Below, piece after piece: positions 1 to 5,649 of a DNA stretch of 5,649 nucleotides. The translations under genes and the position numbers were made by a program. Location of the stretch: contig JABJCF010000113.1 in assembly GCA_018665625.1 (NCBI GenBank), positions 1-5,649 on the forward strand, read 5' to 3'. The DNA comes from Nitrospina sp. GTDB lineage: Bacteria > Nitrospinota > Nitrospinia > Nitrospinales > VA-1. How positions within the stretch are numbered: the stretch's first letter is position 1; every line of letters begins with the position of its first letter. The notes under the pieces are model-generated. The model made no database searches. It was given only the letters and a program-made list of their open reading frames with translations, and was not told the DNA's origin.

Positions 1-537
1 TAAAGCTGAGATCTGCCCCAACTCTATCCCTAAATTGAAGGAAAGGATTCTCCAGACAATGCCTTCGTCTCCCAGGGGAAGTTGTTGCAGTCGGGTTGAA
101 AGCCCTAATCCGTGAATCAGGCCGAAGATAAAAACGGCCCAGATCATACTCAATCCATTTTCGAAATATTTTTTGAATCCACCTAGATTCTCATACCCGA
201 TATAACAAACACTGAGAGCGATAATCGCATCGATCAAATAATAGTTTACGGTAACTCCCATCAAGGTTGCGGTGATGAGAGTGATGCTGTGGCCGATGGT
301 GAAGGCGGTGATGTATTTAACAACATCGATAAAGGTGGTCAGAAAAAAGACGATGCCAAATACGAAAAGAAGGTGATCGTATCCCGTCAGCATATGGGAA
401 GCACCGATCTTCATGTATTGAAGATTGCCGCCTTGCAGAATGCTTTGTTTTTCCGCTTCTGACATGCCATGAGCAAAGGCAAAGGATGCCAGAGAAACCA
501 GCGAAAGAGCGAACAGAAATTGTATACATTTATTCAT
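1..537 (-). CDS. HupE/UreJ-like membrane protein, partial (C-terminus beyond left edge)
   Basis: The first 179 codons are visible and the frame is open to the window edge, so the 3' end is missing. Residues 1-22 form a Sec signal peptide with a likely cut after AFA, leaving His23 as the mature N-terminus. Then come motifs of the HupE/UreJ_2 type: GYDHLLFV (52-59), FTIGHSITL (79-87), FGLIHGLGLS (138-147) and FNLGIELGQ (167-175), set in hydrophobic segments. His48, His55, His83, His142 and Asp54 are candidate metal ligands. Relatives are polytopic membrane proteins linked to nickel or cobalt uptake, but many members, including this subgroup, have no tested substrate. The ATG at 537 is supported by AAGG (plus-strand 547-550) nine bases upstream and by the signal peptide beginning there. 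It is divergent from the small lipoprotein gene. Family call is firm; the substrate is unknown. Confidence 0.88.
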   Translation of the reverse strand, partial: MNKCIQFLFALSLVSLASFAFAHGMSEAEKQSILQGGNLQYMKIGASHMLTGYDHLLFVFGIVFFLTTFIDVVKYITAFTIGHSITLITATLMGVTVNYYLIDAIIALSVCYIGYENLGGFKKYFENGLSMIWAVFIFGLIHGLGLSTRLQQLPLGDEGIVWRILSFNLGIELGQISAL

Positions 538-588
538 AATAGAATACCTTAACACAATATTTAGATTCCATTTCAGATGTGAACGGAT

Positions 589-594
589 TAGAAT
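589..594 (+). promoter_or_regulatory. Possible -10 element for the small lipoprotein gene
   Basis: TAGAAT matches five of six bases of the sigma70 -10 consensus and would put a transcript start near 601, giving a leader of about 40 nt before the ATG at 640. No convincing -35 hexamer lies 16-18 bases upstream, so this is a weak call. The 538-639 gap must hold promoters for both divergent genes. Confidence 0.25.
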
Positions 595-639
595 TAGAAA
601 GTTAAAAAATTTAAAGATAGTTTATTTGAGAGGAAAATT

Positions 640-801
640 ATGAAGATTTTGAAAAATTTTATGATTGCATTGGTTTTAGTTGTTTGTGTATTGGGTACGG
701 TTGGTTGTGAAGAAAAGGGAGAAGCCCAAAAAGCCGGAGAAAAACTCGATAAAGCTGCGGAAGACGCCGCTAAAAAAATGAACGATATGTTGGGCAAATA
801 A
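640..801 (+). CDS. Small lipoprotein, 53 aa
   Basis: A short gene with a clear start: GAGAGG (628-633) lies six bases before the ATG. Residues 1-22 are a lipoprotein signal peptide: basic MKILKN, a hydrophobic core, then G-T-V-G-C with Cys23 as the lipidated residue. The Thr at -3 is less usual than Leu but fits the general lipobox pattern. The mature part is only 31 residues, highly charged (CEEKGEAQKAGEKLDKAAED and onward) and should form one amphipathic helix. Size and helix character recall entericidin-type small lipoproteins, but there is no diagnostic similarity I can point to, so no function is assigned. The stop lies 22 nt before trmB on the same strand, so the two may be co-transcribed. 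The signal peptide, the Shine-Dalgarno match and the lipobox together make a chance ORF unlikely. Confidence 0.8.
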   Translation: MKILKNFMIALVLVVCVLGTVGCEEKGEAQKAGEKLDKAAEDAAKKMNDMLGK

Positions 802-823
802 ATATTTTGATGCTTTACCTGCT

Positions 824-2254
824 ATGGGATTATTGACCGCAAGGCCTTCTTCCACCGCTTTCACGGTGGAAGATCCAAATTTTCTGGATATTAAAGAGAA
901 CCCTGATTGGCAAAGCCAGTTCGGTAACAATAATCCTTTAAAACTGGAAATTGGTTTCGGTATGGGTGATTTCTTGATCGCCATGGCAGTAAGAGAGCCA
1001 GATAGTAATTTTGTTGGTATCGATTTTTCCCAGGACGGCATCCAAAAACTATTAGCGCGGATTGGTTCTCGGCAGCTAAAAAATATACGCGTTGTTTTTG
1101 GAGATGTCCGGGAAAAATTTCCCCGCCTGTTTCATCCCGAAGAATTAAATTCGGTTTATATCAACCTTCCTGACCCCTGGCCCAGGAGAAGGCACTCCAA
1201 GCGCCGATTAATCAAACCCGAGTTGATAACCCAGATTACACAAAAGCTGGCACCGCAGGGCCGAGTCTTCCTTGCCACGGATAGTCAAACTTATGCCGTT
1301 GAAATACTGGAATATTTTAATACGGAATCTTTGTTGAAAAATATAAATCAGGATACGGGTATTCTTTATGAGAGAAAGCACCTGCCCAAAACAAAATACG
1401 AAAAAAGTTTTCTCTATGCAGGAGACAAAATACATTACCTGGAATATTTTAAAAGTGCTGAGATCATAAATAGTGAAGAAGTCGATACTCTGAACCCAGA
1501 GGGACTTAGCAACGATGAATACCTGATACAAAAATTCAAAATGGCGGAAGCCAATGCGAAGGATGCTTGTGATTTAAAACAGGTTGCTGATGGTTTAGCG
1601 GAGGCCGGCGACCCGCATTGGGCTCGAAACTTATACTTAAAAGCCGAGGATCAAGCAGAGGACAGCCTCGATTTGAATTGGCTGGCTTACAGTGTTGCTC
1701 ATGCCCTCAATGATAAAAGCTGGGCTGAAAAAATTTACCGTAAAGCCGAGGAACAAGCAGAAGGTAGTTTGGATTTAAACTGGCTTGCCTTCAGTATTTT
1801 TGAATCTCTTGGTAATAGAGATTGGGTAAAAAAATTATTTCAAAAGGCAGAAAGTCATCCTGAAAATATTCGTGAGCTATGCGACCTTGCTGAAAGTATT
1901 TGGGAAATACTTGAGGATAGAGAATGGCAGCTAAGGGTTTATAAAAAAGCCGAGGAAGTAGCGACAGAGTATTCAGACCTGGCAGAACTTGCCGATAGCA
2001 TCTTTGTAAAATTAGGTGATGAGCCATGGGCCAGCGAGCTATATCATAAAGCCGAAGAGAAAGCCGAGGACTGTTGTGATCTTATGAGTCTGGCGGAGTG
2101 TTTTATAGAAAAACTGGGGGATGGAGAAGGGGCACACCGTCTTTATAAAAAGGCAGAGAAAAGCGCAGAAGACAGTATAGACTTAGGTTGCCTTGCCGAA
2201 AGCTTGTGTGAAACCCTGGGCGATAATGAATGGGCCGCACGATTATCGCCTTGA
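824..2254 (+). CDS. trmB: tRNA (guanine(46)-N7)-methyltransferase fused to TPR-like repeats
   Basis: Residues 1-212 are a complete TrmB methyltransferase, which uses S-adenosylmethionine to make m7G46 in the tRNA variable loop. Visible signatures: SAM motif I LEIGFGMGDF (41-50), Asp67 in VGIDF, GDV (93-95), the family hallmark NLPDPWPRRRHSKRRLI (114-130) with Asp117, ATD (151-153) and TKYE (190-193). Bacterial TrmB is usually about 210-240 residues; this protein has 476. After a linker (about 213-238) come seven 34-residue repeats (239-474) with consensus KAEExAEDSxDLxxLAESxxExLGDxEWAxxLYx. The last repeat stops at L-S-P. ATG 824 is the first possible start after the in-frame stop at 779, and motif I begins only 41 residues in, so a later start is unlikely. 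No Shine-Dalgarno is visible, so translation may be coupled to the lipoprotein gene 22 nt upstream. The enzyme call is firm; the role of the repeats is unknown. Confidence 0.93.
   Translation: MGLLTARPSSTAFTVEDPNFLDIKENPDWQSQFGNNNPLKLEIGFGMGDFLIAMAVREPDSNFVGIDFSQDGIQKLLARIGSRQLKNIRVVFGDVREKFPRLFHPEELNSVYINLPDPWPRRRHSKRRLIKPELITQITQKLAPQGRVFLATDSQTYAVEILEYFNTESLLKNINQDTGILYERKHLPKTKYEKSFLYAGDKIHYLEYFKSAEIINSEEVDTLNPEGLSNDEYLIQKFKMAEANAKDACDLKQVADGLAEAGDPHWARNLYLKAEDQAEDSLDLNWLAYSVAHALNDKSWAEKIYRKAEEQAEGSLDLNWLAFSIFESLGNRDWVKKLFQKAESHPENIRELCDLAESIWEILEDREWQLRVYKKAEEVATEYSDLAELADSIFVKLGDEPWASELYHKAEEKAEDCCDLMSLAECFIEKLGDGEGAHRLYKKAEKSAEDSIDLGCLAESLCETLGDNEWAARLSP
848..873 (+). repeat. 10-bp perfect inverted repeat in the 5' coding end of trmB
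   Basis: TCTTCCACCG (848-857), a six-base loop CTTTCA (858-863) and CGGTGGAAGA (864-873) form a perfect 10-bp stem. It lies 24 nt inside trmB, in codons 9-17, before the conserved domain. No U-run follows at once (TCCAAATTTT), so it is not a standard intrinsic terminator. It could protect or attenuate the transcript from the lipoprotein gene, or modulate trmB initiation. The structure is plain from the sequence; the role is inference. Confidence 0.6.
1538..2245 (+). repeat. Seven tandem 34-codon TPR-like protein repeats in trmB
   Basis: Units begin at residues 239, 273, 307, 341, 375, 409 and 443, each exactly 34 residues apart; the seventh ends two residues short at 474. The second helix fits the TPR pattern: GD at TPR positions 15-16, Ala at 20, Tyr or Phe at 24 in most units, Ala at 27. 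The first helix has L-A one place earlier than the usual L-G. The 34-residue period is that of TPR solenoids, usually protein-binding surfaces. Units two and three are closest (KAEDQAEDSLDLNWLAYSV versus KAEEQAEGSLDLNWLAFSI), while their DNA has diverged at many third positions, so the array is not a fresh duplication. Acidic residues are in excess, for example nine acidic to five basic in unit six. Confidence 0.85.
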
Positions 2255-2384
2255 GAAAAATTTACAAACCTTAGTGAACGATTTTTGGATGCTGGTTTGC
2301 TTTATAAAAATAGACCTGTTGCCCTACATGATACGAAGCTTGGGGAATAATATTACGGCCATTCACGCTAGCTGGGAGTAACCA
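2255..2384 (+). other. 130-nt spacer between trmB and the channel gene
   Basis: No terminator-like hairpin and no convincing promoter was found, so the channel may be read from upstream or from a promoter not recognised here. The trmB frame continues past its TGA for 31 codons to a TAA at 2348-2350, with faint similarity to the repeats (see findings). The only clear signal is the ribosome binding site of the next gene. Confidence 0.5.
2374..2378 (+). promoter_or_regulatory. Ribosome binding site deciding the TTG start of the channel gene
   Basis: GGGAG sits six bases before the TTG at 2385-2387. No ATG or GTG in this frame is similarly placed, so this site is the main reason to accept a TTG start. 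Confidence 0.7.
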
Positions 2385-3209
2385 TTGAGTATCAAACATA
2401 GAGTCAGTGACATCCTAGAGCCAGAATCAAAGGGAGATATTTATTGTCGCGGATTCAATATTTTTATTATTGCTCTCATTATATTGAATGTTTTTGCAGT
2501 TGCCCTGGAAACCGTTGAAAGTCTTTCCGAAAACTATTCCAAGTTATTTAAAGCTTTTGAGTTGTTTTCAATGCTCGTGTTTTCTCTTGAGTATGTTTTA
2601 CGTATTTGGACATGTGTGGTGAAGGAGGAATACCAGCATCCCTTAAAAGGGCGGCTCCGCTATATGGTTACCCCAGCGGCGATCATCGATCTGATTGTAG
2701 TTTTGCCATTTTACCTGCCGTTTTTCATTAATGTAGATCTCAGGTTTTTAAGACTGCTACGGCTGTTAAGGTTATTTGCCCTCTTCAAAATGGCCCGTTA
2801 TTCCCATTCCATGCATCTTTTGCGAGGTGTATTGAAAGATACCCGGGAAGAACTGCTGATTGTTTTGGGAATTGTTATTGGGATGCTATTTTTTGCATCG
2901 GGTGTCATATATCTTTTTGAGCATCAGGCACAACCTGAAAAATTTTCAAGTATCTTTGCGGCAATGTGGTGGGCGGTGTCGACGATGACCACCGTAGGTT
3001 ATGGAGATGTATACCCCATTACCACCTTGGGTAAAGTTTTTGGAGGATTCGTATCTATTCTGGGATTGGGGACATTTGGTCTGCCAGTGGGCATTATTGC
3101 TTACGGTTTTGTCGAGACATTACAAAAACAGAAATCACGTCCTGTTCCGTGCCCTCATTGCGGAAAAATTGTTGAGTCTCCTATTGATCGAAGAACAAAT
3201 CGAAACTAA
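2385..3209 (+). CDS. Voltage-gated potassium channel, six-transmembrane (KvAP/Kv type)
   Basis: A 274-residue inner-membrane subunit expected to form a K+-selective tetramer. S1 spans about 24-45, S2 about 55-77 with E69 and R73 in the EYVLRIW motif, and S3 about 97-115 with D102. S4 (118-138) carries Arg120, Arg123, Arg126 and Arg129 at every third position, the voltage-sensor pattern. S5 lies about 156-180. The pore helix and filter follow, with TTVGYGD at 202-208, the K+ signature. S6 (about 216-244) contains GLPVG (232-236), like the PVP-type gating hinge. The short cytosolic tail ends with a single CPHCG knuckle (256-260) and has no RCK or cyclic-nucleotide domain. Start is TTG 2385, backed by GGGAG six bases upstream. 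Its TAA overlaps the stop of the convergent antiporter gene. Family call is firm; voltage dependence is inferred from S4. Confidence 0.93.
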   Translation: MSIKHRVSDILEPESKGDIYCRGFNIFIIALIILNVFAVALETVESLSENYSKLFKAFELFSMLVFSLEYVLRIWTCVVKEEYQHPLKGRLRYMVTPAAIIDLIVVLPFYLPFFINVDLRFLRLLRLLRLFALFKMARYSHSMHLLRGVLKDTREELLIVLGIVIGMLFFASGVIYLFEHQAQPEKFSSIFAAMWWAVSTMTTVGYGDVYPITTLGKVFGGFVSILGLGTFGLPVGIIAYGFVETLQKQKSRPVPCPHCGKIVESPIDRRTNRN

Positions 3210-5014
3210 TTGGAAAACTGTTTTCCATTTTCTTTAAGGGAAAAACTTATTATCGTGTCACCTGCAACGGCTTCAGATTGATTTTCGAAGAAGTCGAGAT
3301 CCAACTCCCCATTATTTTTAATTCGTATAAAGGGTTTCAATCTTCCTTTATGAGTGGTCTTGAGGGTTTCGAAATCAAACTCCTCGGTAAGCTTGGTTCT
3401 CTGAAATCGCCAGCCATCGATATATTGGAGGATCAGTTCCTTGTATACCAGATTTCCTCCGAACAGAACTTTTCCTCTAAACAGACCGCTTAATTGTTTT
3501 TTCTCAGTTTTCTTTTCATTCGTTGCAATTTGAAATACACGATTCCTGCCGAAGTGTTGAATAAATACACTGCACACTAAAGAGTTGTAGGCGTGGTTGC
3601 CAGTGGTCGCCAGGAGATAACCCATATCGGCAAGCTCTAGATTTTCATCGACGCTTTCAGAGAGGATTTCTCCGTAATGAATAGGGATTCCTTGAAGACG
3701 GCTCTGTTGTAAATTTTTCCACGAGTCGCTTACTACTAAAACAGGGCAACCTGCTTCTTGTAATTTTAAAGCTAAATCGGTGCTCCATTTATGCGCACCC
3801 ACTATTAAAATTCCTTCATTGATTGTTCCAGCTAATTCCAGGCGGCGAGCAAGCCAACCGATGCTGAATCCATGCAAAATAACAGTAGTAATAACCACGG
3901 AAAAAACTAAAGGAAGGAGCAACTCTGCATTTTCAATTAAATGCTCCTGTAATTTGAGACCGAGTAAGCCAGCAATGGAAGTTGCAACGATTCCCCGAGG
4001 AGCAATCCAGCCAACAAAGACCCTCTCTTTCCAACTCAATCCAGTTCCTATCGTGGAAAGCCATACTGCGGCGGGTCGAACCAGAAATAGAAAACAAAAC
4101 AAAAATAGACATACGCGCCAATTCAAACCCATCAAATCTTTCAGGTTTAAATCTGCTGTTAGAATTATAAAAACAACGGGAACTAATATTGCTGTGATAT
4201 TTTCTTTAAACTTTCGAAGCTCATAAATGATCAACATGCCAATATTTCCCATGGTGATTCCCATCACCGTTACTGTTAGAAGACCAATTTCTTCCTGAAA
4301 AATATTAGACAAGGCGTATAAAGATAAGACAGTTGCCAGCACCATGGGAAGTTTTAAAAACTCGGGAACATGACCTTTTTCAAAAACGAATTTTAAGAAA
4401 TGACCTCCTCCAAATCCTATTAAGATCGAAGAAGCTATTGATCCTAATAAATAAAGGATAGTGGATTTATCCAAGGCTATGAAATCGCTAGCAACAACAA
4501 ACTGAAAAACCAGAACAGCCAAGAGGATTCCAATAGGATCATTAATGATTCCTTCCCACTTCAAAAGAGAGGAAGTGCGTGTTTTCAATTTTGTTTGTCG
4601 AATTAAGGGGAGGATGACGGTAGGGCCGGTGACCACCAGAATTGAAGAAAGTAATAAGGAAAGAGTGATTGATAAATTAGCAACCCAATAACATACTAAA
4701 AAACCAAAGAACCAGGAAAGGGGAAGCCCTAAAAGGATAAGATGTTTAACCGCTTTTCCCGTATGAGTTAGTTCATGAAATTTTAGGTTTAGACCACCCT
4801 CAAATAAAATTATTGCCAGAGCAAGTTTGATAATGGCTTCTACAAGGACTCCGAAATCCTGACTTGGATCGACAAATTGGAAAATAGGACCAATAGCAAG
4901 TCCAACAACTGCAAATAGCGCAATGGAAGGAAATTTGAAACGCCAGGCAAACCACTGGCAAACAATTCCTAAAATAATAATCAGGACGAGTTTATGTAGA
5001 ACGACATGTTCCAT
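3206..5014 (-). CDS. CPA1-type Na+(K+)/H+ antiporter with C-terminal TrkA-N-like domain
   Basis: A 602-residue protein. Residues 1 to about 395 are a polytopic antiporter domain of the Na_H_Exchanger fold: FEGGLNL (71-77), VTGPTVI (128-134), WEGIINDP (153-160) with the Asn158-Asp159 pair typical of electroneutral CPA1 exchangers, and APRGIVA (338-344) with Arg340. It should exchange cytosolic Na+ or K+ for H+ across the inner membrane. Residues 400-500 look like a TrkA-N/KTN Rossmann domain (GILIVGAHKW, then VLVVSDS, then GYLLATTGNHAYNS). The glycine loop is degenerate: G406 is present but the later glycines are His408 and Ser411. Residues about 560-595 resemble a small RCK-C-like lobe ending AGDTIISFS. 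ATG 5014 is the only nearby start in frame, although no good Shine-Dalgarno precedes it. Ion preference cannot be read from sequence alone. Confidence 0.9.
   Translation of the reverse strand: MEHVVLHKLVLIIILGIVCQWFAWRFKFPSIALFAVVGLAIGPIFQFVDPSQDFGVLVEAIIKLALAIILFEGGLNLKFHELTHTGKAVKHLILLGLPLSWFFGFLVCYWVANLSITLSLLLSSILVVTGPTVILPLIRQTKLKTRTSSLLKWEGIINDPIGILLAVLVFQFVVASDFIALDKSTILYLLGSIASSILIGFGGGHFLKFVFEKGHVPEFLKLPMVLATVLSLYALSNIFQEEIGLLTVTVMGITMGNIGMLIIYELRKFKENITAILVPVVFIILTADLNLKDLMGLNWRVCLFLFCFLFLVRPAAVWLSTIGTGLSWKERVFVGWIAPRGIVATSIAGLLGLKLQEHLIENAELLLPLVFSVVITTVILHGFSIGWLARRLELAGTINEGILIVGAHKWSTDLALKLQEAGCPVLVVSDSWKNLQQSRLQGIPIHYGEILSESVDENLELADMGYLLATTGNHAYNSLVCSVFIQHFGRNRVFQIATNEKKTEKKQLSGLFRGKVLFGGNLVYKELILQYIDGWRFQRTKLTEEFDFETLKTTHKGRLKPFIRIKNNGELDLDFFENQSEAVAGDTIISFSLKENGKQFSN
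3211..3235 (+). terminator. Probable intrinsic terminator of the channel gene
   Basis: TGGAAAA (3211-3217), loop CTG, and TTTTCCA (3221-3227) form a 7-bp stem followed by TTTTCTTT (3228-3235). It starts two bases after the channel stop, so its position is right for the plus strand. The stem has only two G-C pairs and may be leaky. It lies inside the last nine codons of the antiporter gene on the opposite strand. The minus-strand reading has no matching U-run. Confidence 0.5.
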
Positions 5015-5051
5015 TAAATTGGGAACTTTATGAATATGAGTTATTAAGAAT

Positions 5052-5091
5052 AACTATTATTAACTATTGTATTGGAGCATACCAAACTATT
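5052..5091. repeat. Three direct copies of AACTATT upstream of the antiporter gene
   Basis: AACTATT occurs at 5052-5058, 5062-5068 and 5085-5091, start to start 10 and 23 bases apart, close to one and two helical turns. The last two copies extend to AACTATTGT. They overlap both hexamers of the candidate antiporter promoter, so an operator role is possible. The region is AT-rich and chance recurrence is not excluded. A 7-bp inverted repeat (AGTTATT 5039-5045 / AATAACT 5049-5055) overlaps the left copy. Confidence 0.4.
5056..5085 (-). promoter_or_regulatory. Candidate sigma70-type promoter for the antiporter gene
   Basis: On the minus strand, TTGGTA (plus 5080-5085; four of six -35 bases) and AATAAT (plus 5056-5061; five of six -10 bases) are 18 bases apart. 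Transcription would start near 5049, leaving a leader of about 35 nt to the ATG at 5014. The region is AT-rich, so chance matches are common. If real, the antiporter need not depend on read-through from the NSS gene 87 nt upstream. Confidence 0.35.
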
Positions 5092-5101
5092 GTTTGCCAG
5101 C

Positions 5102-5649
5102 TTAGGGAAGGACTTTTGCGATAAAAACGATGCCAACGGCCAAGGGTGTGATGTAACGGATTAAAAATTCCCAGCATTGCGCCCAGGGGAATTGAAATGT
5201 GTTTTCATGTTTTTCAATTTCTTCGTGCGCGTTTTTGGTTCCCCAAACCCAACCGACAAAGATGGCTGTCAGCATTCCTCCTAACGGCAACAGATAATTG
5301 GATGCGATATTATCGACATGATCGAAGAAGGTCATGCCTGCAAGTTTTACATCTGCAATTACTCCGAAGGATAACCCGCTGGGAATGCCAAAAACAAAAA
5401 TGGCCGACCCGACAATAAGCACCGCTTTTTTTCGTTCCCACCCTCTTTGGTCTATGAAATAGGCGACGACTACTTCCAGAAGTGAAATGCCCGAGGTGAT
5501 CGCAGCGATTGCCAACAAGGTAAAAAATATAACGGACACTCCCTGGCCCATAGGCATGCTGGTGAACACGGCGGGCAAAACGCTGAACACCAGGCTTGGG
5601 CCTTCTGCGGGTTCGAGTCCCATCGCGAACACAGCGGGGAAAATAACCA
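5102..5649 (-). CDS. NSS-family sodium-dependent transporter, partial (N-terminus beyond right edge)
   Basis: The last 181 residues are visible and the frame is open to the window edge, so an apparent GTG start at 5632 is internal. Bacterial members of the neurotransmitter:sodium symporter (SNF, LeuT-like) family have about 450-510 residues, so well over half is missing. The fragment opens with VIFPAVFAMGLEPAEGPSLV, a family-typical stretch. Next is a helix with AAITSGISLLE whose Thr51-Ser52 match the LeuT TM8 Thr-Ser pair of the Na2 sodium site. The last helices include NYLLPLGG and end in WEFLIRYITPLAVG, followed by an abrupt cytosolic end. The protein should import an amino acid or related solute with Na+ across the inner membrane; the substrate-site helices TM1 and TM6 are off-window, so the solute cannot be guessed. 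It lies 87 nt upstream of the antiporter gene, same strand, with no clear terminator between. Confidence 0.92.
   Translation of the reverse strand, partial: VIFPAVFAMGLEPAEGPSLVFSVLPAVFTSMPMGQGVSVIFFTLLAIAAITSGISLLEVVVAYFIDQRGWERKKAVLIVGSAIFVFGIPSGLSFGVIADVKLAGMTFFDHVDNIASNYLLPLGGMLTAIFVGWVWGTKNAHEEIEKHENTFQFPWAQCWEFLIRYITPLAVGIVFIAKVLP

Noticed and set aside
317..529. Minus-strand 70-codon open frame near the left edge
   Set aside because: It overlaps the HupE/UreJ-like gene in another frame; the frame from 537 has the signal peptide and all family motifs.
554..583. Possible minus-strand promoter TTCACA-N18-TATTGT for the HupE-like gene
   Set aside because: The hexamers look fair, but the start would fall on the ribosome binding site at 547-550, leaving almost no leader. 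Probably chance in AT-rich DNA.
1208..1531. Minus-strand 107-codon open frame
   Set aside because: Antisense to the conserved TrmB core, with no ribosome site or domain signature.
1538..2245. Repeats read as recent DNA-level tandem duplication or CRISPR-like array
   Set aside because: The periodicity is at the protein level (102 bases, diverged codons) inside an intact coding frame; there are no identical repeats with unique spacers.
2193..2381. Plus-strand 62-codon frame spanning the end of trmB and the spacer
   Set aside because: It begins inside the well-supported seventh repeat in another frame, has no ribosome site, and its product shows no domain or composition typical of a protein. 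It also does not continue the repeats, so it does not show a frameshift.
3780..4226. Plus-strand 148-codon open frame
   Set aside because: It lies wholly antisense to the conserved antiporter domain; the product is rich in Pro, Ser, Thr and basic residues with no recognisable motif, as expected of a shadow frame.
5083..5096. Hairpin CAAAC-TATT-GTTTG as terminator of the NSS gene
   Set aside because: The stem has only five pairs and no U-run follows on the minus strand, so it is not a credible intrinsic terminator.

Overview
The window comes from a bacterial genome of moderate to low GC. The envelope features (Sec signal peptide, lipobox lipoprotein) fit a Gram-negative cell. The two sodium- or proton-coupled transporters would suit a saline or marine habitat, but that is inference. 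Nothing here fixes the phylum.

Layout, left to right. (1) 1-537, minus strand: the 5' part of a HupE/UreJ-like membrane protein gene, running off the left edge. (2) 640-801, plus strand: a 53-residue small lipoprotein gene, divergent from the first. (3) 824-2254, plus strand, 22 nt later: a tRNA (guanine-N7)-methyltransferase (TrmB) with an extra C-terminal half made of seven 34-residue TPR-like repeats. (4) 2255-2384: a 130-nt spacer holding the ribosome binding site of the next gene. (5) 2385-3209, plus strand: a six-transmembrane voltage-gated potassium channel starting at TTG. (6) 3206-5014, minus strand: a CPA1-type cation/proton antiporter with a cytosolic TrkA-N-like tail, convergent with the channel and sharing a 4-base stop overlap. 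(7) 5015-5101: an 87-nt AT-rich spacer with a candidate promoter and a repeated heptamer. (8) 5102-5649, minus strand: the C-terminal part of an NSS-family sodium-coupled transporter, running off the right edge.

Together the right half looks like an ion-homeostasis block: K+ channel, cation/H+ antiporter and Na+-coupled solute importer. The antiporter would help restore the Na+ gradient that the NSS transporter uses, while the channel sets membrane potential; this link is inference from gene order. The left half is unrelated in function. Its most unusual element is the TrmB-repeat fusion, which is the best candidate here for something not well described. No RNA gene, insertion sequence, CRISPR array or integrase was seen.
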